A stretch of 64,000 nt of DNA from Homarus americanus (GCF_018991925.1 NW_024756914.1:5309008-5373007), one strand, 5' to 3'; positions 23,325-36,794 are shown, counted from the first letter of the stretch. Notes: generated from the sequence alone by a model not told the origin. Numbers and translations: made by a program.

Positions 23325-25285
23325 GGCAGCTCCTCCCTCGCACCGTAGCTCCTCCCTCACACCGTAGCTCCTCCCTCACACCGTAGCTCCTCCCTCACAC
23401 CATAACTCCTCCCTCACACCGTAGCTCCTCCCTCACACCGTAGCTCCTCCCTCACACCGTAGCTCCTCCCTCACACCGTAGCTCCTTTCCCTCACACCGT
23501 GGCTCCTCCTCCACACCATGCTCCTCCCTCACCTGTAGCTCCTCCCCTCACATAGCTCCTCCCCTCACACACCATGCTCCTCCCTCACACCATAGCTCCT
23601 CCCACTGCCTGTGCTCCTCCCCTCACACTGTAGCTCCTCCCTCACACTGTAGCCCCTCCTCCCACCGTGTCTCCCCTCATACTGTAGCTCCTCCCTCACC
23701 TGTGGCTCACTCCCCTCACACAGTAGCTCCTCCCTCACACACACCATGGCTCTCCCCTCGTACCGTGGCTGCCTCCCTCATGCAGTAGCTCCTCCCCTCC
23801 TGTGGCTCCTCCCCTAGTAAGTAGCTCCTCCCTCCACGCCGTAGCTCCTCCCCTCACACCGTAGCTCACACCCTCCCTCCCCCACACCGTAGCTCCTCCC
23901 CTCACACCGTAGCTCCTCCCCCCACACCAGCTCCTCCCCTCACACAGTAGCTCCTCCCTCACCGTACCTCCCTCACAGCCTCCTCACACTGCAGCTCCCC
24001 TCACACCACACTCCTCCCCACACACTGTAGCTCCCTCACACCGTAGCCTCCCACACTGTAGCTCCTGCAGCCTCACCGCCTCCCACTGCTCCTCCCTCAC
24101 ACTGCAGCTCCTCCCACACAGCCTCACCTGCAGCCTCACCGTAGCTAGCCTCACACCAGCCCCTAACACAGTAGCTCCTCCCCACCAGCTCCCAGCCCTC
24201 CCACACTGCAGCCCTCCCACACTGCAGCTCCTCCCTCACAGCCTCCCACCAGCCCTCACACCCAGCTCCTCCCACACCAGCCTCCCACACCAGCCTCCCC
24301 ACACCGCACCGCAGTTCCACCCCCACACCGCAGCTCCTCACACCAGCCTCCTCACACCAGCCTCCCACACCAGCTCCTCCCCTCACACCATAGCTCCTCC
24401 TCACACCGAGTCTCCTCCTCAGCACTGTAGCCTCCCTCACACCAGCCTCCCTCACACTAGCCTCCACATCAGAGTCTCCCCCCCACACCAGCCCTCACAG
24501 CTCCTCCCCACACCAGCTCCTCCTCACACTGTAGCCCTCACTGCAGCTGCCTCCCCATACTGCAGCCCTCCTCACCAGCTCCTCCCAACACAGGCTCCCC
24601 ACGCCAGAGCCTCCTCACACCGTAGCTCCTCACACTGTAGCTCCTCCTCCACACTGTAGCTCCTCCCTCACACTGTAGCCTCCTCACACAGTAGCTCCTC
24701 CTCACACCTAGCCTCACCACACCGGGGTACCAGAGCTGCCTCCCCACACCCATAACTCCTCCCCACACCAGCCCTCCCCACACCGCAGCCTCCCCAGCAC
24801 TGCAGCCCTCCCCCTCACACTGTAGCCCTCCCCACACCAGCCCTCCTCACACTGCAGGCCCTCCCTGTACCAGCCAGCTCCTCAGACCAGAGCTCCTCCC
24901 CTCACACCAGCTCCCTCCTCACACTGTGCCTCCCCTCACACCGTGAGGCCTCCCACTGCAGCTGCCTCCCTCGTACCGTAGCCCTCCCCCACACCGTAGC
25001 TCCTCCCACACCACTGCAGCTCCTCCCCCTCACACTGTAGCTCCTCCCTCACAGCCCTCCCCACGTAGCTCCTCCTCACACCAGCTCCTCACACCAGCCC
25101 TCCCTGCACTGTAGCCTCCCTCACCTCACACCATAGCTCCTCCCCACACTGCAGCTCCTCCCCTCACAACTGTAGCCCCCTCGCCACACTGCAGCGCCTC
25201 CCCACCCAGGCCCTCACACTCCTCCCCTCACCCCTCACAACGTGTAGCTCTCCACCACACCGTGGCACCTCCTCACACCATTGTT
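23325..25285 (+). repeat. Minisatellite, 19-bp unit, about 1.95 kb
   Basis: The unit is TCCTCCCTCACACCGTAGC. The first eight or so units (23325-23490) are nearly perfect; from about 23500 onward units are truncated and scrambled, with CAG/CAGCC variants. More than ninety units are implied. Open frames on the minus strand (Val-Arg-Glu-Glu-Leu repeats) are artefacts. Confidence 0.95.
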
Positions 25286-25794
25286 AAATTAGGAGCACTA
25301 AAATTTCACCTGTATAAATGGACCCTTGTACACAATTAAGTAGTTCTGCAGGTAGTGGGTAAATAAGTCATCAAACAGTTTATTAATGGTGTTTTAAGTA
25401 ATTACCAAGTTAATTACGGTGATGTAGTGTTTGAGTGAGCTATGTCTCTCTCTCTCTCCCACTCACTCTTTCTTTTTAGTCTTTTTTTTTCTCTCCTTCG
25501 GTATGTCTTCCTTTCTTTCGCCTAATACATATTTATCTCTCTGTCTCTTTCCCCCCTTTCGCCCTCTTCACCTCTTCACTCTCTCGTTATTTTTTTATCT
25601 CCTTTCACACTATTTCCTTTCTCTCCCTCCTATCACCTTCTCCTCCTTACTCTCTCCTTTATCTCTTTTCACACTTTCTCTCTTTCTCGACTCTCTTGAT
25701 AACTTCACTACCGGGGATAATTTATTATATCAAAGAATATGCAATGGAATTTCCTGATGACTAGAGATTTCTATAGATACTATAGTGGCGAACC
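25286..25794. other. Beat intron, pyrimidine-rich in part
   Basis: T/C-rich sequence at 25440-25690. The open frame across it is low-complexity. No exon is recognised. Confidence 0.5.
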
Positions 25795-26045
25795 TTTCTA
25801 ACCACTCCCCTTTCCCTCTCCTTCCCTTCTCCCTCTCCTTCCCTTCTCCCTCTCCTTCCCTTCTCCCTCTCCTTCCCTTCTCCCTCTCCTTCCCTTCTCC
25901 CTCTCTCCTTTCCTTCTCCTCCTTCCCTTTCTCCTCTCCTTCCCTTCTCCCTCTCCTTCCCTTCTCCCTCTCCTTCCCTTCTCTCTCTCCTTCCCTTCTC
26001 CCTCTCCTTCCCTTCTCCATCTCCTTCCCTTCTCCATCTCCTTTC
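25795..26045 (+). repeat. CT-rich minisatellite, 18-bp unit
   Basis: About fourteen units of CTCCCTCTCCTTCCCTTC, with local losses. It is a perfect polypurine-polypyrimidine tract for much of its length, so triplex (H-DNA) formation is plausible. Confidence 0.92.
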
Positions 26046-27056
<1,011 letters not shown>

Positions 27057-27374
27057 AGTGACCAATCAGAGCGTTACCTATTATCATTTAATATACACTA
27101 ATTATACTAGATGAAAAGACTTATTGAATATATATGAGTAAACTGGTGAATAACAATGACATGATCGTAATAACTATAAGTATTAATATATATAGTAATA
27201 AGATAATATAAAATAATAACTATAATGTCCTTAGAGTTGCTGAAGTATAATATTTCTCTATAATATAATATTAATTACCCTCTATAATTAGTGTATAGTT
27301 GTTTATTAAGCGAGTCTATTTAGATTATAGTCGAAAAGAACCTTAGTTGTTGAAGCACTGATATATACTGATAA

Positions 27375-27725
27375 GTGTTTTGTGTGTGTGTCTGTGATTG
27401 AGCGTGTGTAGTATTGTATGTATTTTTGCGAGTGTGTACATGACTATACACACACACACAAACACGAGTAAACAAATACACATAAACACAAATAATTACA
27501 ACAAAGACAAATAAACAAATACACACACACACATACACACACACACATGCATATAAACAAACGAACACGTACTCAAATACGCACACGAATCATAAACACA
27601 AGCAAATACACACACAAAAACATGATCAAATTCACACAAACACAGACATACGCAAATAAATACTCACCACACACACACAAACACATACATACACACACAT
27701 ACATAAAGACACATACGCGCCCACA
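27375..27725. repeat. Degenerate (AC)n/(ACAA)n region
   Basis: Interrupted CACA, AAACAC and ACATAC motifs, together with GTGT-rich sequence at 27380-27440, fill the interval. Open frames are composition artefacts. Confidence 0.75.
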
Positions 27726-29030
27726 ACACATAATACACACCATATATATCATATTAATAAGCTACAGTTTCCTTAATAGACGAAAAGAAGAAAAAATAAT
27801 CATCCTGACAACATTTCCTCTCGCCACATCTAACACAAAATGTCTATTACAAATATTAAACTTCTGGGAAAATACACTCACGTCACACTACTCTCCCGGG
27901 AATGTCATGATTAACTACAGAACATTACAGCAAAAACTAATTTACATAAAGAAACATACTATGCCTGAGAGGGGGTGACTTACCAATATACATGAGTCAG
28001 CCCTAAAATAACAGATCATCAAAGAAAACAATATACTGTATCGTTCTATCTTATTACTGAGTAACTGTAAAACTGTGATATTTGATAAAGCAAATTTCTA
28101 CTTCATTATAGTATGAAAAATATTACACATGGCATACTACTGTACTGTCACATGAGCTGGTCCTATGCATGAATGAACGCCTTATACTGTACTGTAAATG
28201 CCTTTTCTTAAGTCTTATACGACTTATCCCATGAATGTTTTATACACACTAAGCAGCTGTTATTGGTTCCGTGAGAGCATTCGAAAACCACTTGATTAAT
28301 ACGAGGCACAAAAGATCGTAATAGACATTAAAAAAAATGTGAATAGTTTTACGTTTCATGATGAGTGAGAGTGAGGGATTGTGGTGGTGCTCACATAATA
28401 CTTCATATGGAACCTACCCCACGTCACTATACCCACCTACTCACATTTAATATAATACCTTAATCGGGGAACAGTGTCCCTAGTGTGGCCAGCCAATTTT
28501 CTCTCTCACTATTTTACCGTTTACCATTACATGACTTCTACGATACTACTGTATAATCTGTTGTCAATACCCCCGTATCATTTATCCTATGAGATATAAT
28601 ATTTTATTCTAGCATACAACAAACTCATACAAATAACGTTTCTCCCCATACAACGGCACACATCGTCATGCCCCATATCCTGCCGAACGTAAACAAGCAT
28701 TGTTTTATGTCCACAAAATACAGCGGACAGTAACGTGTTATTGGTGTTTCCCAACTTATACAAACACCAGATACTATATAGTATCTGCATTTACATAATG
28801 AGGATTGCTTACTAAACACTGTGCCCAGTGCTGACACCCTCTCTACCCCCTTCTGCCGGAGTCTCCTCACCGCCCAGTAGACAACACACATACAGTACTC
28901 TGTATTGAAAAGAAAACAAACATGAAATACAGGTGGAACGCTTGCACACTGATGTATTATTTTCATGGTAATGTTATTTAAAATAGCTGTACATGACAAC
29001 TTCCTAGGCAGTCATCAGTTATTCATTGGG
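27726..29030. other. Beat intron, unique DNA
   Basis: No exon, RNA gene or repeat family is recognised. Short frames on the minus strand at 28587-28999 have no domain I recognise. Confidence 0.5.
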
Positions 29031-30690
29031 TCATAAATGCAACCCTGTCTGGCACGACGGACTACAGTACAAAATGCTGTATGCACAAACTTCAACCTCC
29101 CCATAAAATCACAACGCCTATGCAACTTCCTAACAGAGAGACAAATGAGAATTATATTCAAACACAAAAACACTGGAGTTCCACAAAGTTCAGTCATTTC
29201 CCCAACATTATACATACTTTACACTTTATATAATGGTTGCCCCTCGTGTAACGAGGATGACCGGCCCAAGGGCCACCTACGCGTGAATTTGATTGAGGTG
29301 TAGAAGCTGTCGCCAACACAACAACCACACCCTGAGTTAACGAATTGTATGACCCAGTGTCAAGGAACAGTCCGAGAAGACCGGACAACTCGCCAACTGC
29401 ACTGGCTAACCATTAGCCCGGAACACGATCCACAAATCGATTAACATCCAGGTCCCAATTACTGCTGGGTAGACAGAGGCAAATGGCGTAAAGAAAGTTG
29501 CACTTTCTCCAGGAGATTTAAACTCCCTCTTCCGTTGAAGAGGATCGTCGTGTTTTAACCCAAGTTGTAAAAAATTTAGTCCCGAAGGACACCGCAGGCC
29601 TGACCCCATACCTACCGACTCACTGACCATACAGTACGCTGACGACGTAACACAACTAGTCAGAAACGGAACAGCACTTGACTACCTCAAAGAAAAAACA
29701 CGTAGGGAACTCGAACAGGTCACAATGTGGAAGCCCAAATAGCGTATACAAACAAACTCCAACAAATCACCTACTTTGGCACAAAAAGACATCAACCTCG
29801 CCCTATATACCTAAACCCATACACCAACAACCACACCTATAACACAGAGTACTAGGAGTGACATTGAACCACACCCTCACCACGAAGGCAGTAGTAGCAC
29901 AAAAGGCACTCAAGAGGTATACAAAGATCCATACAGTAAGTGCAACAGCAAAAAACAAATCACACTTATACAAAGCACTAATCCCCCCCCCCCCTCGTTA
30001 ACATACGCAGCCAACACACTCCAGTGAGCAGCACCAAGCAACATCCTAAAACTACAAGTCATACAGAATAAATCACTGAGGTTCACACTCTGGACATCAT
30101 TCATCACAAACGAACACCTACAGGGGGGGATGAACACAGCAACATTCTACCTCTCAACATCTACTGGAGACTTATCATGTGACATACAGACAGAACTCCT
30201 AACCATACAGCCACAATGGCAGGAATACTCTGACCTCATACTTCACTACAGATACAGGAACCCCTCCATACTAAACAGACCCACCCCCTCTATACTACAA
30301 CACGCAACCAACACCAACACAGGTGCGTACAAGGTGTCGCCAACATGTGATCAACAAGAGGAAACACCGATCTAGTGCACACGGCCGCACCCTACCAGAG
30401 TCGGAACCCTGTGCCTCATTTCGTCTTGTCGATCACATGTCGGCGAAACAATGTACGCACCTGTGGACGCACCTTTACACTCCTATATCTGCACCTAGGC
30501 GGTCTGAGAACAATCCAGGTACACCACATCAAGCCGCTGAGTTCATATATGTTCCTCTCACCACCCCACTCAAACTCTGGTGGTGCAATAGCAATATCGA
30601 AACCCGTGAGGATATCCGAAGTTCGAGTATTTCTAAGCAAATCAAAGAACTATTCCCCACATTCATCTTAAAAAAACTATGACGTTACCC
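29031..30690 (+). mobile_element. Decayed LINE with reverse transcriptase, interrupted by a SINE-like insertion
   Basis: Two parts of one reverse transcriptase flank an insertion. Upstream (29037-29230) reads NFLTERQMRI and GVPQSSVISPTLYILYT, the RT motif before the catalytic site (normally GVPQGS). Downstream (29600-29740) reads PTDSLTIQYADDVTQLVRNG with the YADD catalytic motif, then a stop. Later pieces include LTYAANTLQ near 29996 and KLQVIQNKSLRFTLW near 30050, typical of the C-terminal region of jockey/I-type elements. Stops, frameshifts and a C homopolymer near 29983 show it is dead. The insertion occupies about 29231-29597. Residual homology downstream of 30370 is uncertain. Confidence 0.85.
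29231..29597 (-). mobile_element. SINE body with a non-tRNA head, nested in the LINE
   Basis: From 29231 to about 29500 the minus strand carries the same body as the SINEs at 18840 and 10384, including CACTGGGTCATACAATTCG and TCTACCCAGCAGTAATTGGG. Where those copies continue into the CAGGGTGAAATTATGG tRNA-headed part, this copy switches at about 29500 to an unrelated 95-bp head containing GTGTCCTTCGGGAC, AAAACACGACGATCC and TCTTCAACGGAAGAGGG. A solo copy of this head lies at 212-302. Both ends of the insertion are set by where RT homology stops and resumes. Confidence 0.75.
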
Positions 30691-30794
30691 CCATTCCTCC
30701 ATACAACGAATACTATTGACATTTTAAGGTCAGAGATTCAAAATTCTTCCTCTCTAACTACCTCCGTTCCATCTTTGACATAAGCTCAAAGACT

Positions 30795-30869
30795 GTACAG
30801 TTGCCAGCAAAAGTTCTCCCACAGCCCTGTGTAGCAAGGGTGTGGGAGGACTTTTGCAGGTAACTGTAC
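30795..30869. repeat. Perfect-looking short foldback, 75 bp
   Basis: GTACAGTTGCCAGCAAAAGT with TCTCCCACA on the left pairs with TGTGGGAGGACTTTTGC and AGGTAACTGTAC on the right over 29 bp with about three mismatches. The 17-bp loop itself has CCCT/AGGG ends. It could be a very short MITE or a solo terminal-repeat pair of a Tc1/mariner-like element, or simply a hairpin. Confidence 0.85.
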
Positions 30870-31779
30870 CTTCACCTGTCACCAAACAACTCTACTCCTA
30901 ACCTACTTCCTTACAAAGGAGATAATAGTGTAGGTCATATTCATGTGGGTGCTATCACTGTTCACTGCCACACAGGACAGTGGTTCATATACAATAGAAC
31001 AATATAGGTCGTCATCATTAGTAATATTTTCTATTTAAGGATCCATCAGTGTGGACTAGCAAATTTAGGACCTCTGTCCTGCGTGGCAACAAAAGGTGAT
31101 AGCACCTTAAGTGTCAAGACTGACTGAACTATTCAGAGTAGGCAAATTGTACTCCAAGTTTTGCCAATAAATGCGTTAAACTAAAGAAAAAATGCTTCAA
31201 CCTTTTCTACTGGGCAGGACCTACCGGGGTTCTAGGTTCGAGCTGCCGTATTAAGGGTCTAGTGGCGTCGGTCGTGCTGCTGCTGGTCGGTTACTACAAC
31301 CCTATAACAATCAGGCATGCTGTGTTAAACCAGGGCACCTATTGTTAGTCTTACTACTACCTTCCATCCACTTGTCCTTCCACTAAACCTTTTTCACCCC
31401 TGTCATTTGGGATTTATGTATGTATGTAACCCCGTTGTAAATGAACACCACACCATATGTAGAGGCCCCAGCCCATCCCCCTATCACTCAGGAGTAAGTG
31501 ACAGTTGCATGTGTGTAAGACTTGGCGGGAAAGGGATTATTTTGTTATCACAGTGGCCTATTACTTCGCAAATTATGGACAGTAAATATACATAGAATGG
31601 TTCAGACCTGTAGCACAAGCTGGTAATACCACCCTGATGTGCAGTAACACATATCCCACGTTGTAACTAAGTAGGTAAACTGCTTAACTCTCTCTCACCC
31701 CCTCTAGCCCCCCTACACTCTGAATGCTTCGGATTCAAGAGTTGGAAGTTAAGAGGCTGTACAACTTACCTATATCACG
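30870..31779. other. Beat intron, unique DNA
   Basis: A stretch near 31208-31240 (GGGGTTCTAGGTTCGAGC) vaguely resembles a B-box but has no matching A-box. No exon is recognised. Confidence 0.45.
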
Positions 31780-31950
31780 TACTTATACCACGGACCTACA
31801 GTATACCACGGACCTACAGTATACCAGGGACCTACAGTATACCACGGACCTATATCACGTAATTATACCACGTACCTATACCACGTAACAATACCACGAA
31901 CTATCCCACGTATCTATACCGAGTAACTATACCACGTAAAGTACCAAGTA
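31780..31950 (+). repeat. Short minisatellite, about 18-bp unit
   Basis: ACCACGGACCTACAGTAT occurs about three times, then decays into TACCACGTA(A/C)-type units. The motif TATACCACG is common to most units. Confidence 0.85.
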
Positions 31951-32211
31951 TGCTTTAAAAAATAAGAAGAAAAAGAAAGTTGACTCCCTGACAAGAACCA
32001 AATAATAAAAAAAAAAATATATCAGTCCTCTATCACAACAAAGTGCTCGTGTTAAGTCCTATTATTTGTTATGTAAACTGTCGGGAGCTGAATCCGCCAA
32101 GTGACCACCGCAGTATAGGAAGGAGGGAGGGAGGGAGGGACAGACTCTACACGGACATAAGAAAAAATAAATAAATTAGCCTCTACGTGTCAAATACTTC
32201 ACATAATCAAA

Positions 32212-32360
32212 CTTGACCTAACCAAACCTAGCTTAACCTGACCAAACTTAACCTAACCTAACTTAACCTAGACTTAGAACCTCGCCATAACTAACCTAAA
32301 ACCTTAACCTAACCAAATAACTAACCTGAACTCACCGAACTTAAACTAACCCAAATTAAC
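32212..32360. repeat. Degenerate AACCT pentanucleotide repeat
   Basis: CTAACCTAACTTAACC-type motifs with many substitutions. Confidence 0.8.
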
Positions 32361-33080
32361 TTTAACCACGGGTACGCCAACAGGCCAGAACTCGTAACAT
32401 TAACCACATGGCTAATAGAGAAACATAGCAACAGAGAAGTACCCAAACAATGAAACATTAGGCTCTGGTTCAGGGCGTATTATCCTCAACAGTATTTTCA
32501 ATTAAGAAATATTAATGGGCAACTTTACACCATTAAGCTCTCCTTCCCCACCACACAAGATATATAACATCACCCGCCTATTACCCCGAGCTTATTTCAC
32601 CTTAATGAAGTAAATTAGTGTGTAGGTATTTACAGACACTAATGACCTAAGTTCCTTGTTTTCCCTGGACACGTGGTCATGACAGTGATCCAATTGACGT
32701 AATTATCTGTTTTACGGAAGATTCTTGGTCCCAAGCATTTCACTTGACAGGTATTTTGATGTGCGTATTATTATTAGTATCACGATCATTATTATTAGCA
32801 AAGTTACAACATGAAGGGAATACAGACCCAGGAATTTCATCAAAATTCTCCCACTGAACAATAAACCCCACCATGGTAACATCAGTATATAAGAACGTTT
32901 GTCCCCTTCATCAAGATCTAAGAGGGACTCCTGAGAGGCAGCCACGGAGCCTCTCACTCATCAATATTCAGGGTCAGCAAAGGTTGTACGTGAGGTACTT
33001 GTGTATGTTGGGCAGGTAGTGACGACAATGATCCCTTGAAGGGTTTGGCAATGTTTTTCTTTAAGAAGTATCGAAGGGGA
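32361..33080. other. Beat intron, unique DNA
   Basis: No exon or repeat family is recognised. Confidence 0.45.
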
Positions 33081-33083
33081 TTG

Positions 33084-33150
33084 GGATGCGGCGGCCGAGT
33101 GGACACAGCACTCCCCTCCCGTCCCAAGGCTCACTGGCTCGCATCCTGGA
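33084..33150 (+). mobile_element. tRNA-like fragment, possible SINE head
   Basis: GGATGCGGCGGCCGAGTGGA followed by CACAGCACTCCC, GTCCCAAGGCTCACTGGC and TCGCATCCTGG has the layout of a Ser/Leu-type tRNA: an A-box with GCCGAGTGG, an anticodon-like arm and a closing GCATCC stem. The B-box is degenerate. It is probably a SINE or tRNA pseudogene; folding would decide. Confidence 0.4.
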
Positions 33151-33805
33151 CACTCTAGCCCACCAAGCTGTGGATGGGTGCCTAACTTTATAGTTTGGAA
33201 AGTGAAGTGCCAATTAATTATATTATTTCAGAAGGGTTGCAGAATTTAATACGCTAATTGACAAAATGTTACGTCATGTACAATCACCAAAAACGTCTCG
33301 AATGCTATAAGCACAATACAATCTGAAAATGAACGAAGAATCTGAAACCATTCTGCCCATTTTCACACCCATCGTGCCCAGGTGTTCTAGTTTTCGTCGA
33401 GACTGTACCTGTTTACAAAGGTGACATTTATAATTGACACTGCAGGTAGATCAAACAGTATACTTCTTTACTAAGGGAACATGTAAAATGTACATTGACT
33501 GTAGGACACAAAAGGCTCCAATTTACCAAATGGACATTGAACATGTACAGTACATTGAAATATAGGTAACGTGCTGTACTGTATCTGCCTACCGGGAGAA
33601 TGTTTTTAATACATTCAGTAGCAGTAGACTGAGCACCGTGCACGTGTACCGAAAAATTATTCAATACCGTACATACAATAACAACAGGTATGACTATGTC
33701 TGTCATGCATACAGACACGATACTTCATGACACCTTGTGTAGTATTATGAAGCTCGTCTACATACTATGTCTAACTAGTAAATATTGGCAATATATTGTA
33801 CAGGT
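33151..33805. other. Beat intron, unique DNA
   Basis: Nothing recognised. The 96-residue minus-strand frame at 33428-33718 has no known domain. Confidence 0.45.
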
Positions 33806-34968
33806 CATGAAGAACATCACAGGTAAGGAAGAACATCACAGGTAAGGAAGAACATCACAGGTAAGGAAGAACATCACAGGTAAGGAAGAACATCACAGGT
33901 AAGGAAGAACATCACAGGTAAGGAAGAACATCACAGGTAAGGAAGAACATCACAGGTAAGGAAGAACATCACAGGTAAGGAAGAACATCACAGGTAAGGA
34001 AGAACATCACAGGTAAGGGAGAACATCACAGGTAAGGAAGAACATCACAGTAAGGAAGGAATATCACAGGTACAGGTAAGAACATCACAGGTAAGGAAGA
34101 ACATCACAGGTAAGGAAGACATCACAGGTAAGGGAGAACATCACAGGTGGGAAAACATCACAGGTAAGGAAGAACATCACAGGTAAGGAACATCAGGTGG
34201 GAAGATATCACAGGTGGGAAGAACATCACAGGTAAGGAAGAACATCACAGGTAAGGGAGAACATCACAGTGGGGAGAACATCACAGGTGGAGAACATCAC
34301 AGCTAAGGAAGAACTGTGGGTGGGGAGGAACGCATCACGGGTAAGGAGAGACATCACAGGTGGGGAGGAACATCACGGAGTAAGGAAGAACATCACGGGT
34401 GAGGGAGAACATCACGGAGTAAGGAGACATCACAGGTGGCGTGAGGAGAACATCACGACTAAGACATCTGGGTAAGGGGAGAACATCACGGTGAGGGGTA
34501 TCACAGGTGGGGAGGGCTCACAGGTGGGAAGAACATCACAGGTAAGGAAGAACATCACAGGTGAGAACATCACAGGTAAGGAGGAACATCACAGTGAAGG
34601 GACATCACAGGTGGGAAGACATCACAGTGGAAGAACATCTGGGTAAGGAAGAACATCTGGGTAAGGAAGACATCACCCAGGTGGGAAGAACATCACAGGT
34701 AAGGAAGACATCACAGGTAAGGAAGAACATCACAGGTAAGGGAGAACATCACAGGTAAGGAAGAACATCACAGGTAAGGAAGATCATCACAGGTAAGGAA
34801 GAACATCACAGGTAAGGAAGAATACCACAGGTAAGGAAGAACATCACAGGTAAGGAAGAACATCACAGGTAAGGAAGAACATCACAGGTAAGGAAGAACA
34901 TCACAGGTAAGGGAGAACATCACAGGTAAGGAAGAACATCACAGGTAAGGAAGAACATCACAGGTACA
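33806..34968 (+). repeat. Minisatellite, 19-bp unit, every unit a splice-donor consensus
   Basis: The unit is AGGTAAGGAAGAACATCAC, about sixty copies. The unit junction reads CACAGGTAAGGA, a near-perfect CAG/GTAAGG 5' splice site on the coding strand of the Beat gene, inside its largest visible intron. Units are perfect at both ends (33810-34020 and 34740-34965) and scrambled in the middle (34030-34690). Confidence 0.96.
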
Positions 34969-35269
34969 ATCAGCAAAAAAATATTCTGCACCTCTTGGCC
35001 TCTGCAACGATCACTGACAGAGGCCATGTTAATTTGGTGAGGTTGGTTTTTCTGGTTGTGTGATGCATTGTATAACCAGTATGAGGTTTTTTTTTTACAT
35101 CACATATAGTTAATACAGACAAATTAACAGGAATCACCCACATAAATGAGTGTTGTTCAGAATTCTTGTTCAGGTGTGTCATATTGTATAACACCATAAA
35201 GATGAAGAATATTTTTTTTGTTAACTGTACTGTACACCCTAGACAAATTAATATAATAATATTACCATA

Positions 35270-35500
35270 AAAACAATATACCATAACAGTACCATAATAC
35301 TGTAGTATCAAAACTGTACGATAACAAACAATAATACCATGCCAGTGCCATACGACTATAATAGTAACTTAACAGTACCATAACTACTATAATACCATAA
35401 TAGTACCATAAATACACCACCATAATTTCAAAATAACTAAAACACCATATGTCAAAATAACTACACCATAATGCCGTAATAACTACACCACCATAATACA
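35270..35500. repeat. Degenerate ACCATAATA-rich repeat
   Basis: ACCATAATA, AATAACTACACCA and TAGTACCATAA motifs recur irregularly over about 230 bp. Confidence 0.6.
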
Positions 35501-35905
35501 TAAGCACATAAGAATGGAGGAAACTGCACCGGGCCTATTGGCCCATACTGGGCAGTCCCGTTTACACCCAGCCCTTATCGCTCATATACCCGTCCCACCT
35601 ATAACTGAAGCTATCCAGCGTATTCGAGTTAATGATGATGTTTGGTTCCACTCACCCACTACTCTATTTCCAAACCAATGTTTATCTATTTCGCGCCTAA
35701 ATCTAAATTTGTCTAATTTAAAATCATTGTTACGAGTTCGCTCCTGGTTGGATAGTTTGAGTACCTTTGTAATGTCCCCTTTGTTCAGCCCTGACTTCCA
35801 TTTATACACCTCTATCATATCGCCCCTCACTCTGTCTCTCGAGGGAGTGTAGATTAAGATGCTTCAACCTGTCTCTGTACTCAAGGTTCCTAATGCCAGG
35901 GATTA
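35497..35905 (-). mobile_element. LINE 3' end, relative of the 4.3-kb element
   Basis: The minus strand encodes MRGDMIEVYKWKSGLNKG, FKLDKFRFRREIDKHW and FGNRVVGEWN, which align residue for residue with the C-terminus of the 4339-5175 element (RGDMIEVFKWVKGINK, FKLDKFRFRREIGWNW, FTNRVVDEWN). The 3' end has the same GGCCTATTGGCCCATAC and CATAAG tail. Only about 0.4 kb survives, and the frame breaks at both ends. Confidence 0.88.
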
Positions 35906-36534
35906 CAACACAAACATAAGGGTTCACAATACGTTTTTTTTAATATTACCGTAGGACGTATATATTTATGACTAAATAATAATAAAGTAAAATTGCAAAT
36001 CACTTGTATTTTTTAAATCAAATTTATTTTACTGTATAGCGGGAGCCAGGGTGAGGGAGGCAGTCTGCCTAGTGACGCCATGGCCTAATGACCCTATAGC
36101 CTTGTGACGTCAGAGCATAGAACCACTTCCGCCGAAAAACATTATCAATACAATAAAAGACATCACTTTAATCTGACTCTGCACGAGGTAAATCAGTATC
36201 AACGTATCACTAATGGTAATAACAGACAACTAAATAAAATTCAAGAATAAGTAAATACCTGCACTCCTGGAATCGTGTCACCCGGTGAAGACGTTATATT
36301 TTCACTAATTTAAAAAATTTCTAAGTCTTTTGTAGCATGAATTTCACCTCATAATATGCAGCAAAGACTCTTCTACTAAATCATTACACTTAGAGTGACA
36401 AACAGGCACTTATAACGAGTAATTTCACGATAAATAAAATAGTTCATGTACACAAACGCTGACCACTGAGGCCTGTGAGCGGTGATACACTTTCTCACTT
36501 CTCAAAATAAACAATAATTATTCACTTTTCTTCA
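35906..36534. other. Beat intron, AT-rich unique DNA
   Basis: This is the last unique sequence before the large duplication begins at 36535. No exon is recognised. Confidence 0.5.
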
Positions 36535-36698
36535 TCTCTCTTCATCTATAAAAGGATAAATACTTTGTAAAAATTAAATAAAAATGAATATAAAATATAT
36601 TTGGTCTGATTTATAATATAGAAGAATGTGTTTAATATTTTAGGGATTAATTATTAGGTAAGGCACAACATCTTCCGAAAGATGGTTACGCGAAGAGG

Positions 36699-36699
36699 A

Positions 36700-36794
<95 letters not shown>
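36699..36794. repeat. (ATT)n microsatellite
   Basis: An ATT tract of about 95 bp; the matching tract in the second copy is 47486-47582. Confidence 0.97.

Noticed and set aside
33806..34968. CRISPR-like array of regular short repeats
   Set aside because: The 19-bp units are directly adjacent, with no unique spacers, in an intron-containing eukaryotic locus with no cas genes. It is a minisatellite.
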